From the NCBI GenBank assembly GCA_003604995.1, contig QZJD01000067.1:1-41012 (forward strand): a DNA stretch of 41,012 nt. The letters are read 5' to 3'. A model generated the notes under the pieces. The model ran no database searches and was not told the origin of the DNA. It worked only from the letters and a program-made list of their open reading frames with translations. Below, piece after piece: positions 10,001 through 19,500 of the stretch. Both the position numbers and the translations under genes were made by a program. Numbering within the stretch: the stretch's first letter is position 1; each line of letters opens with the position of its first letter. Source of the stretch: Desulfobulbus sp. (lineage in GTDB: Bacteria; Desulfobacterota; Desulfobulbia; Desulfobulbales; Desulfobulbaceae).

Positions 10001-10480
10001 GTTCAGGTGACGGTAAGGGACGCTGCCATGGATCGGCAGCTTCCGCGCCGGCAGGATCTCCGCCAGGATCTCTTGCAGCTCCCGTACCGCCGCCAGGGTG
10101 GCCGGCTGCTCATCCAGCGCGGCAAGGGCGGAGAGGTAGCGGGACAGAGAGCGCTGGTAGTTCTCCCGCACCGCCGCATGGCGTGAAGCGCCGGTGGCCC
10201 CAAGGCCTTGCAGCCGATCGCCCCGGGCATCGAGTTGGGCGAGCAGGGCCTGGTGGCCGGTACGGATCGATTCGCCGAGTTCCCTGAGGTCCGCCAGCGA
10301 ACCGGCGGGTGACTCGCCGGCAAGCATTGCCCGCTCGACCCGCGAAAGCAGAGTCCTGCTCCTTTGCAGATCCTGCCGCAGGTTTCGTTCCAGCTCCAGG
10401 TCTGCGGCCCGGCTCAGGGTCGGGGCCAGGAACACCAGGAAGGTACAGAGCAGCAGGATTGATCGTTGCCCAAGGCGCAT
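1013..10480 (-). CDS. secreted Rhs/YD-repeat polymorphic toxin-like protein (3,155 aa)
   Basis: The start at 10478-10480 gives a clean Sec signal peptide (MRLGQRSILLLCTF..., cleavage near SRA-AD) behind AAAGGA at 9 nt. Approximate domain order: helical region 30-190; transglutaminase-like fold 200-350, where the expected Cys is replaced (SGNDADQAALL, Asp245) although His317 and Asp345 remain; beta-rich region; bacterial Ig-like Big_1-type domains 800-1000; further Ig-like modules to about 1600; YD/RHS repeats about 1650-2780; RHS-associated core about 2785-2932, with YRYYMPELGRWQTRDPLG and NLYGFVGNEPV; and a 223-residue variable C-terminal domain. RHS repeats form a hollow shell that encloses the C-terminal effector. 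The gene follows the giant protein gene by 114 bp on the same strand with no obvious separate promoter. Export through Sec rather than as a type VI cargo is inferred from the signal peptide. Confidence 0.9.
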   Translation of the reverse strand: MRLGQRSILLLCTFLVFLAPTLSRAADLELERNLRQDLQRSRTLLSRVERAMLAGESPAGSLADLRELGESIRTGHQALLAQLDARGDRLQGLGATGASRHAAVRENYQRSLSRYLSALAALDEQPATLAAVRELQEILAEILPARKLPIHGSVPYRHLNLPARAPMSEPAIVPAYRGGSADFAGMDLESSPEAPISLPIAELAESLDWNPVLIYEWVKNTIQTEWYWGVMKGAEETLRQRSGNDADQAALLVALFRSAGFPARYVRGVMEFADLESARMLTGLQDPAAIGRLLQRAGIPYAPVVSGGRISNFQIEHVWVEVEIPYDNYRGIMLDGQGPAWLALDTSIKVAGFSGNDPGDTVGTLNLGSMRDSYLATPGTETPLHYLAGQLNDQLAQTDPGLTYEGLLRTRTLNPEQMRIIPAGLQFREIAVTGEYAGLPNELLHRARLVARAKDGTTFFDQTLPVYRLAGQRIAVLYEPETIEDQEIMNAYGGLDNTPSYLIRLRPVLTVNGKRELVGQGGLAAGTELRLTVELIAPGATIPVVNTLVAGYPTLLGLAAHRTAPLTPTPLAQQNAERLLFERAMAYLDQGNRAEEELASLLQLQVARPLPTLVTLGGVLEVVSLLDAPHGFSWQGLYLDADLRVAEPVGGIATAGMSPASLFMQLAGLQHSHLEHRVFEEEFGVESVSTAKLLALAQAESIPLVRLDAANLAATLPTLALPETIAADIANGVNQGYTVTIPETEMAYEDWTGYAYLKENPTTSESGWMLAGEIAGGMTAWGLDRWPEYYKDRLSNPNLDPPNTDPASGYSIQKITATDMQTGKVGTPLEKKLQVMVRDRNNTPVAGAVVTFTAKTGGGKFTNSADTIRVNSDVHGIAEVAYTLGKCTGSCQGAEGNALPQGNPAHLYLDPADAYQTQVGKNIISAALDSGVGITTPFTQYALPGDPVKMEALPGANFSGYVLTWIGFAGVRIMDQYGNPVANVAVDFSVAAPVEKTPCPGNPNRDLRPALLIVNDDSCMQAVPLYGQCGSGAVPGLQSHTTGEASVQVVLGGVPDAEYAITASAAGVPKALDMIVRTYAFGSCDGYSFPWSRIVINSPYSVDGNGNIVNAAKVGGALPMQAKVYWIMEKEQIVSLDYTCENSTYHCEETVVGARAYDIITDFDSESVTFAGQQAVASGEGQEKRFDLMYEVGDSPGQENVVVHADTKKQVRVNKDVCSTECRVEYEILNLYDDIEVEVYAVDITTDPEILVPLNERGNAVCDVKIPFTIQPAEYTSGSTTVVVTKDGRPVAYIPAERQGQGFAEIAAGFQFERDSSYTAQVILNMGSDRVEIRSEEIPLRFDEISVDTITIEDNLYPIPLGGQARSLAATTPAGREVVWSALAWDDEVKAEIDPATGVITVEDGSASGWLTFRAADAQMPCIYKDARVYIGCPACTDNSCVVPGKEFVELSSINVRLNLGMTDGGKSAGDLFIRAEFPSPALATPEQLDLYSLQDVETVRDAGNKLVQILADQSLVDIRVIDGYSYELVFYRSSDLLPDKTPEGRYQVAETATPLTTWRVENPDAAPDQYDTLVLTQLTAGIATKKYTYTWRPDSNTWFLDKGDGAQVTTKESVTDPLTGERTVTETVRTAAGEIASVVQKVYRDYAWGTKLVAEIVDPEGAALATATDYYDETAPQGSVGRIKSIIQPDGGWARYEYDEQGRTTVEIHAWLDAPVTASVSEAQAIYYSYDPVDPNDANSPLDVKQPRTVTKEIEGVIVSRTYHAYRRNGDSSRTEIVEQAATPAASYGATSNPRTTTVYNPSGTGLAGSGKVASVLAPDGTLASYSYEYGTYTPGSNGSRGTFAPGSGKAICKTVSHGTAAHPDGIAFKTTSATTITESYGNTVEQYSSIFTGSGYEVYQWSVHILDEFGRPEKIVHSDGTFTETVWGCCAKDSETDRTGIATAYVYDTMNRPAVTIREGLHGDITTTVTFDAAGRSLAETIESQGLRLFTERKYDAAGRLEYSIDAAGLRTGYEYPDPLVTTVTRPGGATEITTDYPDGRVRSVTGTGVVPQYYQYGVNSDGSQWTKVSIGSPDSPRWEKTTTDMLGRAILSEKPGYTGTITSKNVYDDLGRLARTETTGQAATVFAYDELGNQYRSGLDLDGNVDLDLASLDRITETDTQYILIGSDWWQESNQFVYAKANDASRTRTSTRRSRLTGFGNGLVSESLSIDIHGNQTVATDIVDRASKRTMTTIDYPDAANNQTSVSEYGLVVEETSRSGVHVAYDYDALGRRTGFTDPRTGKASIHYDPAGRVDYVEDAAGNRTWFGYDPATGRKAWEKNALDKYTRYQYNDRDQVTHIWGEATYPVSYEYDDYGQRTRMYTYQGGSDWTSETWPAETGTADVTIWHYNEATGLLTTKEDAAGRKVSYTYTTSNQLRTRTWARTESGSSLVTTYVCDPSTAELTDIDYSDATTDVSFGYDRLGRQGSITDAVGSRNFSYTDALQLETETITGLYNTTITRTYETTGPVGRNKGFTVGSGCTATYGYDPATGRFSTLSWDVGGATGSVNYGYVPDSDLLQGLAFSTGQHTTYGYEPNRNLKTQVKNEFNANLISQYEYSYDPIGRRENVKNSGSAFTASGFNLYGYNDRNELTASNRYLGIDPIDTSQPVESEKRGYVYDNIGNRKQATAWDAANALRLQLTYTANQLNQYNLITGDNGQASEEPSYDDDGNMTGYGAMRYTYDGENRLAVVAPETPADGSKRLEFVYDYMGRRVQKKVYSYDTDDWSLTTASFFLYDGWNMVAELDERDQATASYVWGLDLSQSLQGAGGIGGLLARLDAAGTHTYTYDGNGNVSQLIDNAGAMSAQYEYDPYGNGLKVEGTLADVNSYRFSTKYFDVETGMYYYGYRYYMPELGRWQTRDPLGEKGGINLYGFVGNEPVGSWDYLGKAVRVAYRRMANELSFLWDLGRSGGHVYLVFDEEFDGNTETCCWEQILREMDVQFTSPFTFSFHPEKVVNPESELNRKGVLVTNGSAVDINNIENDIEPYLDELTENWQITNDPCVQAAIFRAALISAGRHNACGSCSDEFGHYSGSYKNCGGWVQYIIEKAGGEWPGELSMGLNAGAGVGGPMYIPGMVFYGASRAIVEMEPVSFNTGGGETALYPGWRFDLY
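1016..1684 (-). other. Rhs-CT: variable C-terminal domain, possible permuted papain-like (NlpC/P60- or LRAT-like) hydrolase
   Basis: This is the part of the Rhs protein after the core motif ending DYLGK, residues 2933-3155. Composition drops to AT-rich close to this boundary, as expected for an exchangeable toxin tip. Visible candidate catalytic residues are His2957 in SGGHVYLVFDEEF and Cys3082 in KNCGGWVQYIIEKAGG. The order His-strand first, then Cys at the start of a helix, is that of circularly permuted papain-fold enzymes (LRAT, YiiX, PPPDE types). No family could be assigned with certainty, and a non-catalytic domain is possible. Confidence 0.5.
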
Positions 10481-10562
10481 GAAAATCGGTCCTTTCTCGC
10501 CGGAATTCGTCATAGGGCCATACCAGCAGCGCTAACCCGCGGTGCATCCTGCCGGCAGCGGG

Positions 10563-10577
10563 ACGGAACAGTTCCGT
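10563..10577. repeat. perfect inverted repeat between the giant and Rhs genes
   Basis: ACGGAA-CAG-TTCCGT forms a 6-bp stem with a 3-nt loop. The TTTT tract lies on the plus-strand side only, whereas both flanking genes are on the minus strand. A terminator for the operon is therefore unlikely; RNA processing or partial attenuation is possible. Confidence 0.35.
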
Positions 10578-10594
10578 TTTCCTGGCGCCCTGGG

Positions 10595-13500
10595 CTACTC
10601 ATAGAAATACCATCGTCCCTGTTCGATACGCAGGAGCGTATCCAGCCGCAGCCTGAGCGGGCCGATATCCGTGCTCTCGATGGCCAGCAGGAACTCAATG
10701 GCCTTTTCGAGGTCATGGATGTTCTGCTCGGCTTGCCCGCCCGTTGTTACCGGCCTTTCGAGAATATTACGCAGAGAGCGCAGGGCGTTGTCCCGCTTCG
10801 CCCGTTCCTGCCGCGAGACCGCGAGACCGCTGATCATCGTTGCTGCTTCTTCCAGGCGATGCCGGCGATCCATGCGCAGGGTCAGCTCATGGATGAATTG
10901 CCCCAGCAAGGTGTACCGGCCGTCCTCCACCGTGCCGGCGTCGAACTCGCAGGTAAAAACCCCTTCCTGGTCCGGGGCCAGGACGAAGTAGGGCAGAATC
11001 GCCGGTTCGCCGGCCCGGACCGAAAGGGTCACCTCCCAGGGATACCCCCTCACCCAGTCATTGGCCGCCGGATCAAAGAGGGTGATCTCCCAGGGACAAG
11101 TAGCGCTGACCCGGACCTGGGAGTCCGGACCCGGACCGGAGAGGTGCAGGGCAAAGGGTTGCAGCTGATGGGGCACCAACTCGCTCTCCTGGTTTGGTCG
11201 ATGGACAAAGCCCACGGACCTGACCAGCAGCTCCGCCAACTGCTCGTCATTTTGGCCGTCAAACGTTTCGCACGGGTCAAAGGCGGCGTAGACCGTCCGG
11301 CCCAGGCCGTATTCGTGCAGAACAATCACCGGATAGAGACAATTGCGGTGTCTGCCGCTCGCCACGCGGCCGCGGTCATCCCCGTCGCCGCAGGCCTCGG
11401 TGACCCGGCCGGCAACTTCGGTGTCCTCTGCGGCCTCGACCCGGACGAGCCGGTCATCGATCCGCAGTACCCCGGCGGTAGTGACCGGGCTGTCCGCAAG
11501 GGTTATCGTCCGCTCGGACCCGGGCAGCACCCCCTTTGCCGTGACGCCGAGGAAGGATTCCTTATGGTCGGCATTGCCGTTGCCGTCGCCCGGTACATGC
11601 CAGGCAAAGGAGATCAGGCCCGTGCCGGAATAGACCTTCTCCCGCAGCTCGTCGTCATGATGATCGGTCAGCGGGTGCTGGTCGCCGATGATCATGATGT
11701 CGGTATGGATCGGATTGCGTAATTCCTGCTCAAAATCAGCCCGCCGACACACCACGGTGAGCGAACCAACCGCCTGCCGGAGGATGTTGACTATTTTCTC
11801 GAAGTCGGCGCATCGGTCGCCGCAATCCCCAAGATGCGCAAGCGACCGCTCTTCGCCCTGCCCCCGCCCCTCCCCGGGTCGGTCTTTGACAGAGTCTTCC
11901 TCCCGGCAATCGCCCTGTCCCTGGTTCAGCCATACCAGGAGGCTGCCCTGATCAAGCGGGGTGATTTCCCCTGCAAGGTCGGGCACGATCTCAAAAGTTG
12001 CCTCGGCGAGCACCCGGGTCCCGCCGTCCGCCTGCCAGGCCGCGAGCGTCGCGGTGTATGGCCCAGCCGCCAGCCCGGACGAAGAGAAGACAAAATCGCC
12101 GGTGGCGGTGCTTCCCCCGCTAATATTGACGGTTTCCGATGCCTCGTGGACAACGGTCCCGGTGGTCTGATCATAGAGTTGCACCCGGATGTTCACGCCT
12201 TCCAGCGGGCCGACGCAGGGGTTGACAAGGGTGTAGGCCAGAGTCAGGTCCCGACCGGTGGGCAGCGGCTCGGGAGACGCCAACAGACTGCCGGTCAGTT
12301 CGGCAAAGGGTCGGCACAGTTCAACCGTGACCCCTACGGTGACCGGCTCGGCGATATTACCGGCCTGGTCCGTGGCCCGGAAACCGATGGTGCGGGCACC
12401 CGCGTCCGTTGCCCCGGGACTCCAGAGGGCCGCATACCGGCTGGTGGCAGGATCGGCAAGGGACAGCGACTGCCAGGCCCCCTGGTCGATCCGGTATTCC
12501 GCGCTCCCTACGCCGGTAGCATCGTCCGTGGCTATAACCGCCAGTTCGATGGGTCCGTCGACCAGGGCGCCCTCGACCGGTGCAATGATCGTCACCACCG
12601 GCGGACTGCCGTCGACCACCTCGAACCCGGCAGCGGCAAGAGCAAAGTCTTCCGCTCCGTACCGGGCCTGCAGGGAGACCTGATAGCCGCCGAGGGCCAG
12701 GTCGGCGGTGAGAATCGGGATGGTGCCGGTGGCAGTCTGCCCCCTGGACAGGGCGATGGTTTCGCTCCAGGTCCGCACCGGGGTTAAGGCCTGATCGGCG
12801 AGCACATGCTCCACGGTCAGGCCGGCGAAATCGAAATTGCCGCTGTTGGTCACCGACCACATGGCCTGCAGCGGTTCCCCAGCAGGCAGGCTGTCGGCGG
12901 AGAGGCTCAGAGTGCCGGTCAGAAGCGGGACCTGATTGATGACAAAGGGCACCGTACTTTCAGCCAGGACCGCTTCATTCTTTATCAGGGTCGCCCGAAC
13001 CCGATACCCGCCGGCGGCAGTGATGCCGCTGTTCCAGGCATACTGCAAATTAAGCTGCCCGTCCGCGGCAAGCTCCAGGTCCTCTTCGGCCAGTTGCGCC
13101 ACCGGTACGCCGTCCCCGGTCTCGATCCCCACGAGCAGGTGGACCTGTTTGCGCCAGGCGGAATTGACCAGGGCCAGGTTCACGGTCAATGCCTCATTCA
13201 TCCCGCAGGCGGCCTTGTCCAGGGTCGCGGTCATCTCCACCCTGGGCTGGATCACGACGGTCCGTGCCACCGAAGCGGAGGTGTTGCCGGCCAGGTCGGT
13301 GGCCCGAAAGTGCAGGGTATGGGTGCCCTCGTCCGCCTCCACCGGCGTCCACCTGGCCACGTATCTGCCGGTTGCCGGGTTGACAAGGGACAAGGGCTGC
13401 CAGGAACCTCCATCCACCTGATATTCCGCGGCTCCAACCGCGCCGGCGTTATCGAGGGCGGTAACCACCAGATCAAAGGCATTGCTCAGGACACGCCCCT

Positions 13501-16500
13501 CCGCGGGCGCCAGGACCGTCACCACCGGCGCCACGCCGTCACGGACGGTGAAGGTATCGCCGGCCAGGTTCTCGGGAGCACCCGACCGCAAGGATTGGAG
13601 CATGACCTGATACACACCGATATCCCAGGGCAGCGCGGCGAATTCATGCTGCCCGGAGACCGTTTGTCCCGTGCCGACCACCACTGTTTCCTCATGGGCC
13701 GCGACCACGGCCCAGTCACGAGTGTCCAGAACCAGGAGCTTCAGCGGCACCGCGCCCGCCTCGACATTGCCGTCGGCGCTGATCGTGAACCCGGTATGCA
13801 CCACCCCATCCTGGAAGATCATCCCCGGATCGATCGAGACAGTTCCGGAGACCCGCAGGCTCGGCGTGATCACAAACTCACCGACACTCTCGGCAACCCG
13901 TTCGTTGCCCAGAAAAACCTCCGCGGCGGCGCGGTATGTGCCGGGAGGGGTGCTTTCGGTATTCCAGGTGGCGTTGATGGCGGCGCTGTCTCCCGGCTGG
14001 AGATTGACCAGGGTCTGCTCCTCCAGATGGAGGGCTGACATCGCATCGCCAATGGTCAGCCTGACCTTCAGCTCCGGCAGAACCGCGTTGCAGCCCCGGT
14101 TAGCGACAACGAGATTGAGGAGGACGTTTTCCCCTGGGCCGTATTCCGCCCTGTCCATGGTCAGGGCGGCCGCGACATCAAGATCGGGCAGAACCGCAAA
14201 GGGCGTGGCCGACTCGCCGATCAGGGTGCCGGTAGCATCGGTCAGGAGCGTGCGCACCCGATAGGCGCCGGCAAGGACCGAGCCGGCCCGCCAGCTCAGC
14301 TCCACCGTCTCGTGCCCGCCGTACTGGAGGGTTTTGACCAGGTTGGTCAACTCCTCGACCAACCCGCCGTTTTCATCCTCCACCGTCACCGCCAGGCGGA
14401 CCTCCTGAGCCGGACCGTTATTGTGCAGGGCAACTTCGACGACGACCACCTCATCGCTTCTGAACTCCGAACCGTTGAGGGTGGTCGCGAAGCCGAGGCC
14501 GGCTTCCTCGGCCACGTGGAAATCCCTGACCGCCACGTTGTTGTCTTCCCGGGATTCGGCAATCTCGTCGTCGTTGTCCAAAACGGCATAGACCGTATTG
14601 CGCCCGGCCATGTCGGTACTGTCCCAGTTGACGCTGAGCCACGCCTCGCCGTGCGGGCCGAGGAAAGGGATCGTTCCGGAGTGGATCCGCCTGACAACGT
14701 CCCTGGCATCCCAGAGATGAAGTTCGGCCTTGACGTTTTCCGCGGCCACGGCCGAGGTATTGCGTACCATGAACCCGATGGTCGTCTCTTCCCCGGCCAG
14801 CGGCGCCTCGGGCAGGATAAAGATATCCTGATCCAGTACTTCCAGGTCCGGCATGAGCGCGGCTTCCATGTTGACGACTATTTCGTCCGCGGGCTCGCTG
14901 ACATTACCTGCCGCGTCCTGCGCCCTGGCGGTGAACATGTTTGCTCCGGAATGCAGTAACACGTCGTTAAAGATAAAGGTGCCGGGCAGAACGATCCGGT
15001 GCAGGTCCGTACCCGCCCGGTAGAAGATCCCGGCCGGCAGCCAGGCGAAATCGCTGGCTACGCTGCCGGTAAAAGAGTGCAGCAGCCGGTCTTCTCCCTG
15101 GCCATCCACCGCCACCGTCCGGACCTCGGTTTTACCGTCGGCTTCGACATAATAGGCAAGCTGCCGGCCGTCCGGGGACCACTGCAGGTAGGACTCAATA
15201 ACGTCCGTTTCCGTCAGCCGGCGGGTTTCGCCGGTATCGACGTCATGGACATAGATATCATACACCCCGTCACGGTTGGCGGTGAAGGCGAGCTGATTGG
15301 TCCACGGCGACCATTCGACGGACGGATAATACCCTGAAAAATCCACATCAGCTTCCAACAGGACAGGAGAACCTCCGTTCACATCCACCAGGTACAGATT
15401 TTGATCTGTGTCGGCATTATCCCAGGAACTGAAGGAAATCGTCCGGCCGTCGTATGAAATTTCAGGGTAAAATCCTTCAAAACCTTCCGTCACCCGCGTG
15501 GTCTCCCCGCTCTTCAGATCATGGAACCAGATATCATAGGAACCGTTCCCCCTGTCGCTGTCAAAGACTACCTTCGTGCCATCCTTGTTCCATGCGGGAT
15601 CGAATTCCTCCACATCCGAAGCCGTGGTAAGTCGAGCCGTCGCACCGGTGATGATATCATAAAGCCCTATTTGGGCTCGCCCCGCGTCACCGTCATAACT
15701 GTAGGCGATTTTTGTCCCATCCGGCGATACCATAGGGCTCCAACTCCCTTCGGGTATCTGGTCGATGAGTGTCTCGATTCCGGTCTCGAGATCCTGCCGG
15801 TAGATATAATATGTATAGGGATAGTATTTATTTTTTGTCTGTGAATAATAAACATTGCCACCATCTGGCGTTACGACGGTTTCATAGGTTCTGTATCCGG
15901 TCAGAAAGGACACGGTATGCTCTAGCCCATTCGCTGCGTCAACGGTATCTATCCATTCCTGGTCATGGATCAGGTCAACAACGGTGCCCGCCTCGGCGCT
16001 CCCCGCCACGTCCACCCTGACAACCGGACTCTGATACGGACGCCCACTGACGGTGGGAAAAGAAAGAAGCGGTTTAGTCAGATCGATTATGTCCTGCGGA
16101 ATTGCCGAGGCTTCATTCGAGTTTCCGCTTTCATTGCCGAATGCATCCAGAGCCCGCACGACATAGAAATATTCAGTGCCATCATTCAAGCCGCTGTCAC
16201 GAAAACAGCCGTCCGGGATCGGGCTGCTGTTCACCCTGATATACGGGCCCCCGGCGACCAGGCCGCGGAAGAGCAGATAGCCGGCCGCCGCATCCGGCGA
16301 ATGATCCCAGCATAGATCAATGGCCCTGCCTTCGGGCACGGAGACGGCCGTCAAATTTTCCGGCGGCGCCGGAGGCTGCGTCGCCACCTCTACCGTGGCT
16401 TCAGAGGAAGGACTGCTCTCGCCCCCTGCCTGATCCACCCCTGTTACCCGGTATCGATAGGTATTGTTCCGCAGGCCGGGATCGACAAACGAGGTGGCCG

Positions 16501-19500
16501 CTGCCAACGCCGGATTAACCTTCACCCACCCGTCCGCGGAGGTTGTCCGGTAGATGTTGTACCCGGCAAGGTCGGATTCGGAATTGGCGTTCCAGGCAAG
16601 AGCGACATCACTATTGTCAACCACCGCCGCAAGACCTGTCGGCGCTGCCGGCGGCGTATCATACACCACCGTGACCGTCGCCGACGGCCGGCTGATATTG
16701 CCGCTGCCGTCGGTTGCCACGGCGAACAGGGAATTGCTTCCCTCGGTCAGGGTGACCGGGAGAGCAAACACCCCCTCCGCATTCGCCCCTATGGTTCCGA
16801 GAGATTCCTTTCCCGCGGCCAGAGTCATGAAAATTTCCACAGTGGCCTCCGGGACGGTTATGCCGTCCACGGTGATCCCGGCTGCATGGACCGGAGTTGC
16901 CGGATGATTGAGCAGCGGGGTGAATACCCTGGCCATGACCGGCGAGCCGGTACTTTCATTGCCCGAAACGTCCACCGCGGTGATGTAATATGCATGCATC
17001 CCGTCCCACAGCCCGAAGTTGCTGCCCTCCGGGTCGATATAGGACGGATCCGCCAGCAGAGCGCTGTTCCTCCTGGTGCTGTTTGCCGCCAGGTACACGT
17101 TGTAGCCGGCCAGGTCCGCTTCCTGGTTCTCCTGCCAGGCCAGGTCGACGAAGCCTCCGTCGACCTGGGCCGTAACCCCTGCAGGCGCGGCCGGCGGCGT
17201 CACATCCTTGAATTGGACCTCCAACTCCTGCGGTGTCGTATCGGTCAGGCCGCCCAAGTCCGTGGCCACGGCCCGCAGTCGATACAAACCCTGCTCCCAG
17301 CTTAGAGCCACCGGGTCGAGGCTGACCACATAGGGTCTTTGGGTCAGCATGCCTCCGAAATCCGTCCAAGCCGGCCCGCTATCTGCCCGATACTGAAACT
17401 GTACCGTGGCAATGTCCGTATCTTCCGACTCGGCCCGGACCGGAACGGGCTTGTCGAACTCCAGGCCCGGCGCTGGACTGACAATTGTCAGATGCGGGGC
17501 ATGGGTATCCAGGGACACGGCAAGGGAATTGGACTGATCGCTCAGGTTCCCGGCGCTGTCCATGGCAAGCAGATAATAGTCATGGGTCCCGTCCGGCACT
17601 TCGAGATCATCGAAGGCAAGGCCTTGGATCAGGTAGGGGGCGAGATCACCCACCACCGGCCCGGAGGCATTGGTTAGTTGCCCGTCCCGATAGACCAGGT
17701 ATCCTGCCAGATCAGCTTCCTCATTGGCCTGCCAGGCGAGGGTAACCGTCGAGCCGTCCGGCGCGGCCGTGCGGAGGACCGGCGCTGCTGGCGGCGTGTT
17801 GTCCACGGTCACCGCGACGGTCTTGATATTGACGTTGCCGCTCAGGTCTTCCGCTTCCAGCCGGAGGGTATACAGCCCGTCAACCAGGTCGATGGTGTCC
17901 CAGCGAACCAGAACCCCATGCTCGACCGGCACCGGTGATTTGCGCAGCATTTGCCAAGATTCCGGATTTTCGCCGAATCCGCTGAAGAGCCGGTATTCCT
18001 TGAAATCATCGGCGCTGTAGGCCCGACCGATGATGTCGATATAGTTGCCCACCCGGAAGCCGTCCCGCGGCGAAGCGATCATCGCCTCCGGCGGGGCAAG
18101 GTCCACGGTGAATGCCTCGCGATTGGAATCCGGGCTCTCCCAGCCGGCCAGATCAACAGCCCTGACCGTATAGAAATAGGTCCCCGCCGCCAGATCCTCA
18201 TCCAGGAACTCGGTCCCGGGGATCGGTACGCTGTTTATCTTGACATTATTCCGGTACAGATTGAAGCCGGCGAGATCAGGCTCGGAATTTCCCTGCCATT
18301 GCAGGGCAACTCCGGTGCCGGCCTCAAGATGACCGGAGAGGATCGGCGGCGCCGGCGGCGCGGTATCAATGGTGAAATCGATCTGCCGCGCCGCGGTATT
18401 GCCGATGAGATCCTCGGCTGTCAGGCGGAGGCAGTAGACTCCGTCGGGCGGCAAGGTCAGCAGTGCGGCAAGGGGACCGTCCAGGATCGGCTGGTCGCCG
18501 GTCCTGAGCAGAGACCAGTTGATTGCGTCGGCACAGGCGGACCGGGCCAGCTCCAGAGTATACTCCTTCAAAAAGCGGTCATTGACCGTGCCGGAAACGG
18601 CAAGGGCCTCCCTGATGAATTCGCCGTCTTCAGGTGCGCTCAGGCTAAGTTCGGGGGCATGGTTGTCAACATGCACCACTACCCTGACCTCGCTTTCGCC
18701 GCCGGCCCTGTCCACCGCAACAACCCTGAGCGTATAGTCGCCGTCGGCCAAATTCTGCTCCGGCCCCACGTTCCAGGAGGCAAGCAGGGGGTCCGGGGGC
18801 AACGCCTCGCCGGAGGCGAGTTCAACCCAGTCAACCGGGTTCGGCCCGGCACCGTACTGAATTCTGTAGGACAGTAAATTAGCCTCTTCGATGCTCCCCC
18901 GCACCGCAACCCCGGCCCTGGACCCGCCGAAATATTCTCCTTCGGAAGGGCTGTCCAGGGTAATGCGCGGCCGGGTCTTGTCCACCGTAAAGGTGACTTC
19001 CTTTGTTCCGCTATTCTCGACGGCATCAGTGGCCTCGACCCGTAGCGCATATTCGCCGTCGGGCAGATCCAGGGATTCGGAAAACTCTATATCTCTACTG
19101 ACAAAGTTTGTGCTGACAACATAGGGCTCCGGCCCCCCGGTGACGGTCACCTGGTATGTTCGGAGGTTGGGATCGCGCAGCGCCCCGCGCACCTCCACCG
19201 CCTCTCCATGATAGGAAGCATCAGAAGGGGAGGCTATTTCAATGGCCGGCGCGGTGGTGTCGATGACCACGGTACTCTTTTCGCTCTGGACGACAAAGGG
19301 CGGGGAGAGACTCGTCGCGGTCACCTTTGCCCGGTAGCTTCCGTCCGGAAGCGGCTTCCCTTCCATATCCAGACCGGTCCACAGGAACTGGTGGCTGCCA
19401 GCCTGGGCGCCGGGAGTGCTCTCGCCGGCAAGAGGATTGCCCTGGAGATCCTCCACAACCAGGGTGACGTCCACGGCATCGCTCAGCTCGTAGACAACCG

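Noticed and set aside
10466-14038. Plus-strand ORFs of about 300-420 codons opposite the giant gene
   Set aside because: The giant gene frame has clear domains throughout; these are complementary-strand shadows.
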